Origin: Pirellulales bacterium
Lineage (GTDB): Bacteria > Planctomycetota > Planctomycetia > Pirellulales > Lacipirellulaceae
DNA length: 64,000 nucleotides
Direction: 5' to 3'
Assembly: GCA_022841705.1 (NCBI GenBank)
Contig: JALHQZ010000002.1
Span: 1,730,381 to 1,794,380 of the forward strand
In this document: positions 17,196 through 27,400 of the stretch, piece by piece
Position numbering within the stretch: position 1 is the stretch's first letter
Layout of the letters: each line of letters begins with the position of its first letter
Program-made: the position numbers and the translations under genes
Notes under the pieces: generated by a model
The model's database searches: none
Seen by the model: the letters and a program-made list of their open reading frames with translations, nothing else
What the model was told of the DNA's origin: nothing

Positions 17196-17867
17196 TTACT
17201 GGCCGTTGTCGTAGGCTTCGCCCAGTCGGCTGAGGGCCGAATGGAGGCGGCTCTTGACGGTGCCCACCGGCACCGACATTTCGGCAGCAGCTTCACGGTA
17301 CTTCAGACCGCGAAAGTACACCAGAGAGACCGCGGTCCGGAGTTGCTCCGGCAGGGCGGCCACGGCCCGGCGTACCCATTCAATACGCTCGCCGCCGTCC
17401 ATTCGTTCGCCCGGATTTCCTTCCCGACTGGGAAGAAGATCCAAGAGCGAACCAACTTCGGTATGTTCGGACCGGTTGGGCCGGTCGAGGCTGACCAATT
17501 GGTGCCGTTTGTTGCGGCGCTGGATATCAATCGCCCGATTGGTGGCCACAGTGTAGAGCCACGGGCGGAATTTGCGGTCGGAATCGAACTGGTCGGCCTT
17601 CAGGTGGACCTGCAAAAAGGTCGCCTGAAAGGCGTCTTCCGCCAGTACGGCATCGCCCAAAAACCGCCGCAGATAGTTGAACAGTTCCCGTTCGTACCGC
17701 TTGACCAGCTCGGCCAAGTGCGGACCCTGGGGGTTCTGGCGATGGAGCGCCAAGAGGGCTTCGTCGGTGGGGGCGGAAACGTCCAAATTGGCCAAATTTT
17801 GTGGCATGTGCGGGGCTCCGGGGGTGTGAGCCGAATGCGAACGAACCTCCGTGCGATGGGTAGTCAT
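17196..17867 (-). CDS. ECF-type RNA polymerase sigma factor
   Basis: Sigma-70 region 2 is visible in 'RYERELFNYLRRFLGDAVLAE', 'DAFQATFLQVH' and 'FRPWLYTVATNRAIDIQRR'. Region 4 follows in 'ALPEQLRTAVSLVYFRGLKY' and the HTH 'EAAAEMSVPVGTVKSRLHSA'. ATG 17867 has GAGGAG nine bases upstream and is preferred over the ATG at 17906, which would add 13 residues with no good RBS. It should direct polymerase to a regulon, probably including its own promoter, and is antagonised by the membrane protein encoded downstream. Confidence 0.9.
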   Translation of the reverse strand: MTTHRTEVRSHSAHTPGAPHMPQNLANLDVSAPTDEALLALHRQNPQGPHLAELVKRYERELFNYLRRFLGDAVLAEDAFQATFLQVHLKADQFDSDRKFRPWLYTVATNRAIDIQRRNKRHQLVSLDRPNRSEHTEVGSLLDLLPSREGNPGERMDGGERIEWVRRAVAALPEQLRTAVSLVYFRGLKYREAAAEMSVPVGTVKSRLHSALSRLGEAYDNGQ

Positions 17868-18357
17868 GGTAACGAACTCCTCTATGTTCCGAGAGTTCGA
17901 CGCCATGGGAGAACAATCCTCGTCTCCCGAATCGTCTAAATTAGGACCGAAATGCCTCGCCGCGAACAGGGCAATTCCATGGCGTTTCGGGTCGCTTCGC
18001 TTGGCTGATTTAAGGCCAACTTGGTTGGTTTGCTAGCAAATGACTCTGGTTCGGCTTGCTGGTAACCAAGGCGGGTACTCCTGAAGCAGATTTCGTACCA
18101 ATCACTACAAACTATTCGTTGGCCGAACGACAATCTTGACGAAAAACGTCGCAAAGGCGGTGTTTTACGTTGTTTTCGGCGGGTTTGTTCACCCCACGAT
18201 GGGAGAAACCGGGATCAAACGCCGTAAAGTAACTGCCATTTTTGCACGAATGTACAACCCGCAAAGCTGGAATTCCGTCTCAAGATCGATCACCCTCGCT
18301 TCGGAATGAGACAGCGGCTGCGGGGCAAAAGTTCCAGGCGGAAGTCCGCGGGAAGAT

Positions 18358-18373
18358 TGTTTCACGTGAAACA
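18358..18373. promoter_or_regulatory. parS: parS centromere site (ParB binding)
   Basis: The 16-bp sequence TGTTTCACGTGAAACA is an exact match to the near-universal bacterial parS palindrome. ParB loads here and recruits ParA/SMC for origin segregation. parS sites cluster near oriC in most bacteria, so this suggests origin proximity. No parA/parB gene and no second parS were seen in the window. Confidence 0.85.
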
Positions 18374-18470
18374 ATCGACGGCGGGCACATTACATATTTC
18401 GGGTGGCTACAAATGACTATTGACAAACCCCTCTGCGGGTGGGTGGCCACAAATGCGGGTTGACAACCGA
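18374..18470. repeat. Dispersed repeat B, copy 1
   Basis: Blocks 'aatcgacggcgggc', 'atttcgggtgg' and 'gggtggctacaaatg...ttgacaa' recur in the same order at 21312-21411; the last block occurs twice in tandem here (about 18401-18426 and 18441-18466). It directly abuts parS. Confidence 0.55.
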
Positions 18471-18695
18471 CGGAGTTTAACGCTTGGACACTCATCAACT
18501 GCCAATGGCCGCATCATGCGAGCGAGGATCGCCACTTGCTGGGAACTTCGTCCAGTGCGCGGGAGTCAACCGGAGGCAGGACCAGAGCACATGTCCGTTC
18601 GGAGCTGTCCGCTGGACTTCTTCGACCCCCCTCTGGATGTTCGATGGCGGCGCGTGACGGTCGTCGCCACGCGCCGCCGGTTGACGTGCCAACAA

Positions 18696-19379
18696 CTACT
18701 TTTTCTGGCGATGCGCGGCGTACCATCCGCCGACAAGCGCGAGGGCGCCGAGCAGGATGCTCGCCGGCTCCGGCACAACAGCGGCGACCAACGCGTCGCC
18801 GACGTCGGCGCCAGCCAGATTCGTGGTGGCGAGACCGTTTTGTTGCAAGAAACCGCCGAACTCGGGCGAGACGAGCAGGTTCGCCGTGATCGACAGCCCG
18901 CTGGCCGTCGCCGCGAGCGCCGAGGGGTTCTCGACGTCGAACAGCTTGGCGGCGATGCCGACGGTGCTTTCAACGAAGAAGCCGCTCGCCTTGCCTCCCA
19001 AGGTTCCGGCCCGGGCCGCATCGAATCCGATCGTGAAGTTGCCGACCTGCACAGCGTTGGCGTTGAAAAAGACCGAGCCTTCGTGTTCGAGCTTCCCTGT
19101 GAAAGAGCCCAAGAAGTTGGCCGGGTTATACGAGAACGTCGTCGGCAGAAGCGGCGCCGAAGCGGTGCGCGAATTGATCTTAAACGCGACTGAGTTCGGC
19201 CCCAGCGACCCCGGGGCGATGACCGTGGGCGACACGCCACTGAGATTAAGGCTGGCCGCCGAGGCGAGTGTCGCCGTATCGAGCAGCACGTTGGTTTGGC
19301 CCGACCGGATGTCGACCGCGCCGGCCAGGGAAGCGATGGAGGCCGCGAAAGTGGCTACAAGTGAAAACATGCGATTCAT
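18696..19379 (-). CDS. PEP-CTERM sorting domain protein
   Basis: From ATG 19379 the product has a signal peptide ('FSLVATFAASIASLAGA'), a ~190-residue beta-rich Gly/Ser/Ala/Asn body without Cys, and a C-terminal PEP-CTERM signal: 'VVPEPASILLGALALVGG' then a basic tail 'HRQKK'. Such proteins are exported and processed by an exosortase (none in this window), and are typically tied to exopolysaccharide production. The frame is open upstream to 19532 but that extension is not signal-like. A purine-rich GAGAGAA precedes 19379. Body family not recognised. Confidence 0.85.
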   Translation of the reverse strand: MNRMFSLVATFAASIASLAGAVDIRSGQTNVLLDTATLASAASLNLSGVSPTVIAPGSLGPNSVAFKINSRTASAPLLPTTFSYNPANFLGSFTGKLEHEGSVFFNANAVQVGNFTIGFDAARAGTLGGKASGFFVESTVGIAAKLFDVENPSALAATASGLSITANLLVSPEFGGFLQQNGLATTNLAGADVGDALVAAVVPEPASILLGALALVGGWYAAHRQKK

Positions 19380-19596
19380 AGGAAGATTCTCTCTGAGTTG
19401 TTGAAGGACACGAGCACCTGGCGCCGCGCAGCGCGCGGACCGTAGGCGCCACCGGGCATCACCGGCGTTTTCCCATGGGGGAACTGGAATCGCGGAAACA
19501 CTCCGCGGCTCACATAGCAGCGCGCGGAACATCCACGTGTCCGCGCCGCTGTACCGAGCGTCAGCTAGACGCTGCCAAGACGAACAGAATCAACCA

Positions 19597-20700
19597 TTAG
19601 CCACCCTCCACTGGGGATACCGAGGGAGTGTGCGCAATACCGGCGCTGGCGGGATTGCTACTGCGTGATGTCGATCGCTCGGCTGGCCCCGTGCATTTTG
19701 GTTGCAGAGCCGCCAGCGGCGCTCCCGGCAGGAAGACGCAGCCCAGCGCGATCGCCCCCAGCCATTGCTGGACGCTGCGCCGCGTGCGGGCCTGCCGTGG
19801 ATCGGTGCGCAACAGCTCCAACCGCTCTGCCGTGATGCCGCATGGCCGCAGGCCTGTGAGACCAGGCGATAAACGCAGCTCGCTCCGGAGCTCCACAACC
19901 TTCAACAGACTCCGAGCGTAGTCCACCAGTCGCACCCGCCATTCGCCAAGTACCGCCCGATCGACGCAGCGTTCGCTGACCCGCGCGGTGCTGGCGACCG
20001 CCCACCACATCAACGGGTGGAACCACCACAGGCAGAGCACGAGCGAGCCGAGCGCTGTTACCAGCGGGTCGCGCCGCGCAGCGTGCGCGAGTTCGTGGGC
20101 GAGCACCGGTCGGAGCATCTCCCAATCGCACGCGTCAACCAGTGACTGCGGGAGGATGATCGTCGTCCGGCGGAATCCGCAGACAGCGGGGCCAATCCCC
20201 GCGGGGGAGACAACGAGATCAAGCTCAGCAGGTGCGCCCGCGGCAAGCTCCCGCGCTTGGGCCACCAGTGGATTATCTGCTGACAGTCGATGCGCGCGAA
20301 TCATCCGGGCGAGCGACCACGCCCGCACACTCCACCACGCCAGCGCCAAAGCAGCGCCAACTGCCCAAATCCCAAGCAGCGCTCGAACAATTCCGCTCGG
20401 CGCCGTGGTCGCGGGCGCGATGACAACCGCCGGGCCGGGCAATATTGCGGGGAGAGCGAGCGATGGACTGGAACCGATGATCCAGGAGAACACGCCCGTG
20501 GGCGCCGCGATCCACGGTGGCGTGACCGCCTTCACTAAGACCACCAGCCACAACAAATGGACCAGCGTGGGATTACGCCGTTCGAGCAGGCGCCCCACGA
20601 GGGCAACAACCAGCGCGAGCATCGTCAGTTGCCATGCCTGTGCGATCAGTCGCTCGACCGACCAGACGATCGTCCAGTTCGCGTGATGCAATTCACCCAT
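19597..20700 (-). CDS. M56 family (BlaR1-type) membrane metallopeptidase
   Basis: The product has several N-terminal TM segments ('LTMLALVVALVGRLL', 'LVHLLWLVVLVKAV'), a further TM near residue 110, and the zinc motif HELAH in 'LRPVLAHELAHAARRDPL' with downstream 'ERCVDRAVL' supplying the third ligand region. BlaR1/MecR1 homologues cleave a cognate BlaI repressor after sensing a signal. Here the extracellular penicillin-binding sensor domain is absent: after the peptidase only ~80 residues with one TM ('WLGAIALGCVFLPGAPLAAL') remain. The blaI-like gene lies 17 bp upstream, a standard pair. The signal is unknown. Confidence 0.87.
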   Translation of the reverse strand: MGELHHANWTIVWSVERLIAQAWQLTMLALVVALVGRLLERRNPTLVHLLWLVVLVKAVTPPWIAAPTGVFSWIIGSSPSLALPAILPGPAVVIAPATTAPSGIVRALLGIWAVGAALALAWWSVRAWSLARMIRAHRLSADNPLVAQARELAAGAPAELDLVVSPAGIGPAVCGFRRTTIILPQSLVDACDWEMLRPVLAHELAHAARRDPLVTALGSLVLCLWWFHPLMWWAVASTARVSERCVDRAVLGEWRVRLVDYARSLLKVVELRSELRLSPGLTGLRPCGITAERLELLRTDPRQARTRRSVQQWLGAIALGCVFLPGAPLAALQPKCTGPAERSTSRSSNPASAGIAHTPSVSPVEGG

Positions 20701-20717
20701 GGTTGTCGCTCCGAGGA

Positions 20718-21140
20718 TTAACGGGCCTCGCGCCCGGGCTCAGCGCCCGGAGCTGCTCCCTCGCTGGCCCCGTGCCGCTCGATTTCATCAATCAGCGCCC
20801 GCAACTGCACCAGCTCCGCCGGCGACACCCCGCCATCCTGAATTAGGTGCGTGAGGAGCGGATAGGTGCGGCCGCCGAACAGCCGTCCGACCAAATCGCT
20901 CACCGTCTCGCGAATCACCTGACTCGGTTTCACTTTCGCTTTGAAGTGTTTCACCCGGCCCTTGAGCACCGCGCTGACGTATCCCTTGGCCTCCAGCCGG
21001 GAGAGATAGGTCTGAATCGTCGAAAAATCCCGTTTACTCGCCGATGGCAAGGCATCGACGATGTCGCGGGCCGTCCCCCCCCCGAGGTCCCACAAGACTC
21101 GGGCGACTTCCAGTTCAGCCTTCGAGAGGGAGGGACGCAT
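20718..21140 (-). CDS. BlaI/MecI/CopY family repressor
   Basis: Winged-helix N-terminus 'LSKAELEVARVLWDLGG', recognition segment 'STIQTYLSRLEAKGYVSAV', then 'ISD-like' dimerisation helices ending 'ELVQLRALIDEIERHG'. Length (140 aa) fits the family. It should repress its own operon with the M56 peptidase until cleaved. A TACA-N2-TGTA dyad just upstream (21192-21201) is a likely operator. Confidence 0.88.
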   Translation of the reverse strand: MRPSLSKAELEVARVLWDLGGGTARDIVDALPSASKRDFSTIQTYLSRLEAKGYVSAVLKGRVKHFKAKVKPSQVIRETVSDLVGRLFGGRTYPLLTHLIQDGGVSPAELVQLRALIDEIERHGASEGAAPGAEPGREAR

Positions 21141-21191
21141 CGACGTCTCGGACCTGGAGTTGAAGGGAAAGGTTCCGCCATCGGCAGTACC

Positions 21192-21201
21192 TACATCTGT
21201 A
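21192..21201. promoter_or_regulatory. Candidate BlaI operator
   Basis: TACATCTGTA lies 52 bp upstream of the blaI-like start. BlaI/MecI family operators centre on TACA...TGTA half-sites, so position and sequence both fit. A second imperfect dyad (GACA...TGTC) lies 10-30 bp further upstream. Confidence 0.5.
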
Positions 21202-21311
21202 AGTTTATAGCGACAAACGTCAGTCTGTCAACTGCCGTGAGAGAAAAACTGAGAAATCGCGTCGTACAGGGGACGCCGCGAAGCTTGAGCTGCGTCAGCT
21301 TGTGTTCCCCG

Positions 21312-21411
21312 TGACATAATCGACGGCGGGCGCACGAGAAATTTCGGGGGACGAGAGAAGTCTTTTGAAAAATCTCTCGCGCGGCGGGTGGCTACAATTT
21401 GCCGTTGACGA
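21312..21411. repeat. Dispersed repeat B, copy 2
   Basis: Shares 'aatcgacggcgggc', 'atttcggg' and 'gggtggctacaa...ttgac' with 18374-18470. Its right end covers the last codons of the giant secreted-protein gene; an internal CGAGAGA/TCTCTCG stem lies near 21353-21380. Confidence 0.5.
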
Positions 21412-24400
21412 GTGTGGTCAAGTTGGCAGTGAATTCGGAGGGCTCTTCACACTCGACTTCGCACTCGAAGGCGCGGTCGAAGTCCCCGTCGGTTGGGGCG
21501 CGTTGAGCATCGCGGAGTTCTTGCAGCAGCAATTCGCGCCGGGGCCGTTCGGAGGCGCCGAGGTCGCTGAAAATGGTGTCATGCACAGCGCTGAACGAGT
21601 TTCGGCGAGCAGGCGACGGGGCGAAAATACCGGCGGGCGCGATGGCGCTCACGGCGGCGGTCGCCACCACGGCGGGGGCCGTTCGGCGGTCGCGCCAAAT
21701 CGTATAGTCGCCGGTGTCGATGAGGCCGTTGCCGTTCCCGTCGGCAGCTAGGAACGGGGTCGCGACTGAGGTTCCGAACGTGGTGCGCCACAGGGTGTGG
21801 TCGGCGCCGTTGATTGCGCCGTCGCGGTTGTAGTCGCCCAAGAGCGCTGGGGGCGAGGTCACGATCGCGGGGCCGCCGATGTCGAAGATCACGCCGTTCT
21901 GAGCGAGGTCGTCGTCGCCGCGGCCGCCATCGATCAGGTGGAGCACCAGAGTATCGCCCACAATTTCTCGCCCGGTGCCCACCGCGCTATCCCCATCGGT
22001 CGCGACGCCGAAGAGGAAGTTATACCAGTGCGCTGAGCTGTTCGCGGGCGTCGGTCCATATTTGTAGTAGTTGGTGAGTTCGGTCGCCGTGAGTCCAGCG
22101 ATGGTGACTTCGACCGCGCCGCCCGGTTCGTAGGCGAACAGTGAAAAGTCCAGTAGTCCGGCGGGGAAGCTGGTTCCCACCGGCGGCCCCACTTCGGGAT
22201 ACTGCTTGAGCGCGGTGGAGAGAAAATAGCCCCCATTGACGGTGAGCGTGATGTCTCCACTGTTATCGTAGCGGGGGAATGAATAGGCGAAGAAGTCGGG
22301 CGCGAGCACGCGAAAGCGCACGGCGGAGGCGCGACTATTGGTTCCGTCGGAGACGGTGATCGTGGCGTCGAAGATGGAATCGTAGGCCCGCTGGGCGGGG
22401 ACCGTGCCGGTGATGAGCCCTGTGGTGGAATTGATCGTAATGCCGGGCGGCAGTCCCGTGGCGGAATAGGTCAGCGTTGCGGTGAGGGAAGTGCTCGCCG
22501 GAAATTGGTATTCCAGCGGAAAGGTCGCGTTGAGGTCGAATTGTGGGAGCGGGTCGATCGTGATAGTCGAAGGCGCGGAAACACTCCACTGCGTTTCAAC
22601 GGTGCTGGTGGAGAATCCATCAGTGGCGGTCACGCGCACCACATACGGAGTTGGGCTGGCGGCGCCGGGAGCGATGGTTCCTGTGATGGAGGCGTAGTTT
22701 CCGGAGCTTTGGAGTTGCACTCCCGCGGGGAGGCCGGTGACGGAGTAACTCACCGGGAAGTCCAAGCGATTGACGACATCCACGAACAGATTGATGGTCT
22801 CTCCCGTGACGAACGTGCGTGGTCCCCCATTCGAAAGTTGCAGGTAGTTCGTAATTCCTGGCCGCACCGCGACGAGGTAGAGGAGCGTCTCTGCGCTGTC
22901 GCTCCCCAACGTGGCTTTGAGCTGAATGTAAAAGTTTTCGTTTGTGCTGGCGAGCGCCGGGACCACGCCGCTGATCACGCCGGTGTGCGGGTTGAGGGTG
23001 AGCCAGGCTGGCAAAGTGTCGTTGAGCACAGAGAAGACCAGTGGACCGCCCGAGGCGCTGGTCGCATTGATCGGAATCGAAACGCTGCTGCCGTGGTAAA
23101 CAACCCGGGGGGCTGGGGGGGTGATGGTGATTCCGGTTACCGTGAGCTCGCGACTGATGACGACTTGCTCCACGCCGTCGCTGGCGGTGATGGTCACCGT
23201 GTAGGGGCCCTGCTGGGCGGCGCCAAGGGCGATGGTTCCGCTGATGATGCGCGTCTGCGGATTGAAGGTGAGGCCGGTCGGGAGACCATTAACAGCGAGG
23301 GTCACAGGTCGCGGGAAGGTGTTGGTAGTTTGCAGCGGCTCCGAAGCGACAAGTTGCCCTTCGAGCAGTCGCATGGGAAAGACGATCGGCGCCAATTCGA
23401 TCGCCGGCTGCATCTGCCATTGCACTGTGTAGCCGATTGTGAGGAGTCCGTTATTGACGGTAATAAGCGCTTGGTTAGCTCCCAATTGATAGGCGTTGGC
23501 GGCAACGGTTCCGGAGACGACGCCGGTTTGGGGATCGATACTAATGCCTGGCGGCAAATTGGAGGCGGCGAACGTAGGCGTTAAGGCGCCCATTCCACTC
23601 ACGGTGTAGGTCCGGCTGAAGGTCTCGCCATCTTTGAAGTTCCAGGTGTTGCTGCCCGAGATGACCCAGTTCGGCAGCAACTGATCGGTTCGGCGGATCG
23701 TTGTGAACGGAGGCTTTTGCCGCAGGAATAATCCGGTGGATGCCGCAGGGTAGAGATCGAGCCGACTGATGGGATCGAAGGTCGCCAGATTCTGATAGTT
23801 GAACTGTAAGTTTCCCAGAATCGCGCGTTGCCGATTAAAGTCCCACAGCGGCGCCGCCTGCGCGTTGTTGCGATCGTCAATCCGCAGCGAGGTTGATGCC
23901 AAGAGCGCCGACGCCGCCAAGTTAGAATCGGACAGATTGATCACGCCGGTGATCGCCGCCAGCGACCCGAAGCCGACGTTGACTTGCGTTCGGACACTGT
24001 GGAACAAGTTGTTGGGAACGATGGTGTCGACATCAATCTGACCCGAGTTCGCGACGACGTTCACAATGAGATCGGGATTGGCGGTCGCGAGTGTAAATGC
24101 CGAGACGCGATTATTGATATCAACCGTTCCGCCATTGGCGCGGATTTCAATCACGTCACTCTGCCCGACTTCGGGGCCGAACGTATCGAAGGTGATTGTG
24201 CCGGTGTTGCCCCACACATAGTAGGTGTTCACACCGCCATCGGTTTTATAGACGCGGAGATTGCCCGAGTTGCCGAAGACCTCGTACAGCCCCGGAGCGA
24301 ACCCGATGCTGCTTTGTTGGAGCGTGAGATTGCCCGTGTTGGCAAGGACCTTAACGCTCGAACTGGCCGATCCGATGAGCGACAGATAGTAATTCCAAGC

Positions 24401-27400
24401 ATTGCCAGTCGGGCTTTGCACGAAGCCCGTGTTCAGCGCAACCACACCTTGAGCCGAGTTCGTCACGTCGTACGCCATGGTGGCCACGTAGGGCGTGAAA
24501 TAGTCGTTGGTTGGCGTGGTTCCGTTGTAAATCTGATACCACAGCAAATCAGGCCGATAGACGGTATTCCAACCCAAGGTTCCCGTCGGCTGCCAATCGC
24601 CGAGGGCGCCATCGAACAACACTGTTACTCGTTGTGTTGAACCGAGCGCATCGCGATTGACAATCGTTTCCTTAAACGGACGACCGAGCTTGAGCGTTGC
24701 TTCAACGTTCGAGCCAAAGAAGACACGTGGATCGTACGCCACGCTCGAAGCGAAGAATCGATACGGGTAGAGCGTGTACTGAACGCCATCGTAGCGCCGT
24801 CCATCAAACAACATGACCGGCGTGTAATACTTCAGTTCGATCACGTTGTTCGTGATGATCGCTTGCTGCGGCAGCAGCAGGGGATGCCGAAACTCAACGT
24901 TCAGTTGGTTCTGGGTGGACGAATCAGAATCGGCGATCACAATTTGCGAGAAACTACCAAGTCCTTGGGTGATGTTGTAGGTGTCGCTCGCGCCCGAACC
25001 ATTGAGAGTGATGGTGCTGAAGCCCGTATTCACCGCTTGGTACTGGATGGTCTGCGTTCGGCCGCTGTTTCCAAAGGTCCGCGTGACGTTGTAGATGGGG
25101 GCGTCAACAGCGGCGCGCGCGAAGGGCGCCACCAGGATGCCCGCGGGATAATAATTGAACGACGAATCGTAATAATTGTGGGGGCCGGCCCCCAGGGGAC
25201 GGAGCCAACCGGCGTTGATGTAGGACTGCAGCAGGCTAGCGCTGGTGATTGCTTGGCGCCAGTCGATGTTGGCTTGGGGGGGAACATTCGCATTGTTGAC
25301 GATGAGTTGCGGGGTAAGTCGGCGGTCGGCCGTTCCAAAAAAACTGTAGTTCGTCGTGACGGTCATCACATCTGGCGCGCTGGAGCCGCCGAAAGTGAGG
25401 TCCGTGCCGCCGATCACGACCCACTGGATATTGAGCAGCGAGGTGTCTCCGATTGTGATGTCGGCGCCGGTCTCGGCGGTGACCTGAACCTTGGTGATGC
25501 CGTGGGCGGTGGCGGAGAGTCCGGCGTTCGCCCGAATGCTCAGCGCGCGGAGATTCGCATCGTACTTATCGGCAATCGCCGCGTTTTCGAAGGTGACGTT
25601 CTCGCCGATGGGGGCGCGGACCGTCAGCGTGTTGTTGCCGCCCGGGCCGCCGTCGATCGCATAAGTGGCGGGAACTCCGTTGTAAGAGGGGCGAATGTTG
25701 AAGGAATCGACCCAGGGTCCGCCAACCAATTCGTAAGCGCCGGGGCCTTGGGTAATGAACGAATTGTTACCGGGCCCGCCGTACATTAAGCCCCCTCGGC
25801 TACCCGTCATCGTCGAGCCGATGATGCCAGTGGGGTCGACCGGGGCGAGGACGGAATCGATTCGCGCGCTGACGTAGGCTTGACCGGCGGCGTCGAAGCC
25901 GGTGATGTTACCGAAGTGATTTTTGGCGTCGTTAATGCGCGCCGCCGGGACGAAGTTGCCAAAGGCCATGGTGCCGCCGGCGAGACTGTTCGAGCCGAGG
26001 CCCCCGACTAGCAGCACGGAGGCGAGCGACCCGCCGGGGTTTTCGGTGTACTTGTAGACCACGTTCTTGCCGCCGGCCAAAAGGACACCTTCGTTGGTTT
26101 GGTTCGGCAGTGGATTGGGGGCGCCCTCGGTGGCGAACACGGTGAAGGGATCGACGATGTCGATCGATACTCCATCGGGCACAGCGCCGCTGAGGCCGAC
26201 GAAGTTGTAGTAGTTGGTGGTGATGTCGTTCTTGCGCTCGACATACATCACAATTTCGCCGGGGTAGTCCACCCGGATGCCATCGCCGAGGTAACCGATG
26301 CCGGCGGTAATGGGGTAGTTATGGAACGGTTGGACCTTCACCGTGCCGCCGGGGGTCATCTTCGTCACATCCAAGAGTAACGTGTGCTGGTTAGTGACAT
26401 CGATCACCGTCAGCGGCAAGGTGGGCGTGGGTGCGGGCGGGATATTGAAGCTGAGCAATTCCTGATAGCTCAGCCGGTGGCTGAAGAGCGTGATGTTGGG
26501 ACCCACCGGGTTGGGGATGGTGAGCTCAATGTTGGCGGCCGCGTAGAGTCGGCCCGAAGGGTTGAAGACTTTGACGTTGTTCGAGAGGTTGGTGATGATG
26601 TCGTCCAGGTAGACATGCGTGGAGACGCTGTTCGAGGCCAGCTCGAACGCGATGTCGGCATACAGCCCGCCGGAGATCGTCACCCCGGCCGACGCGGAGA
26701 GGCTGGCGTACCCTTGCAGGTAGAGCGAGCTCTTCTTGGGGTTGGGAACGTTGGGGATCGGGGGGCCGGTGGTGTCGATGCTGTTATCGATGTAGAACCC
26801 GTGGAGCAAAGACTCGGGGACCGGGTTCTGGATGAATTTCAAGAGGCCGGCGGTGTCGTAGCCCACCGCAAGCCGAGCGTCGAACACGATACCGGCGTTG
26901 ATGAAGAAGCCCAACAGGTCCGGGATGCCAACGCCGAGGCTCGCGCCGAGATCGAAATGCTGCCGGCCGGTGTCGTACGAGAACATCACCTCGGTCTGGC
27001 CGGTGAGCAGCGAGCCAATCACCGGGCCGGGGTTTTCCAGCAGCGGATACTTGAAGCCGGCCTCGGCATTGAAGCCAACATAGCTAGCGACCGTTTCGAG
27101 CTTCTCCTGCACCTCCTGCAGCGCGGGAGAGTTCATGATGTCGTCAATCACCCCTTGCAGTTGCGTGGTGTTGAAGAAGAACTGGCCCGTCTGGCGCGCG
27201 TCGCCCGTGAGTAGGATGTCGCCGAAATTGATCGTTGCGCCGCCGGTGGTTCCGCTAAAGTCGAAGCTGTTCACCGCTTTGACGATGCGCACCATCATGT
27301 TGAAGCGGTCCTGCTGTTCCTCGGAGAGGCCAGCCCCCTTAAGGAACAGGTCGCCCATCGTTTCGGAGCTGTCGAACGCGCTGACGATTGGCACCGGCAG

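Larger units (their letters stand above)
17868..18695. other. Long intergenic region containing parS
   Basis: About 830 bp without a convincing gene, between the ECF sigma gene (its promoter should be at the left side) and the 3' end of a PEP-CTERM gene. It contains the parS site at 18358 and repeat B at 18374-18470. The left part (17940-18260) is less GC-rich than surrounding coding DNA. No DnaA-box cluster was noticed. Confidence 0.5.

Noticed and set aside
22505..23584. 359-codon plus-strand ORF within the giant secreted-protein gene
   Set aside because: It is antisense to the Ig-like repeats and has no independent start signals.
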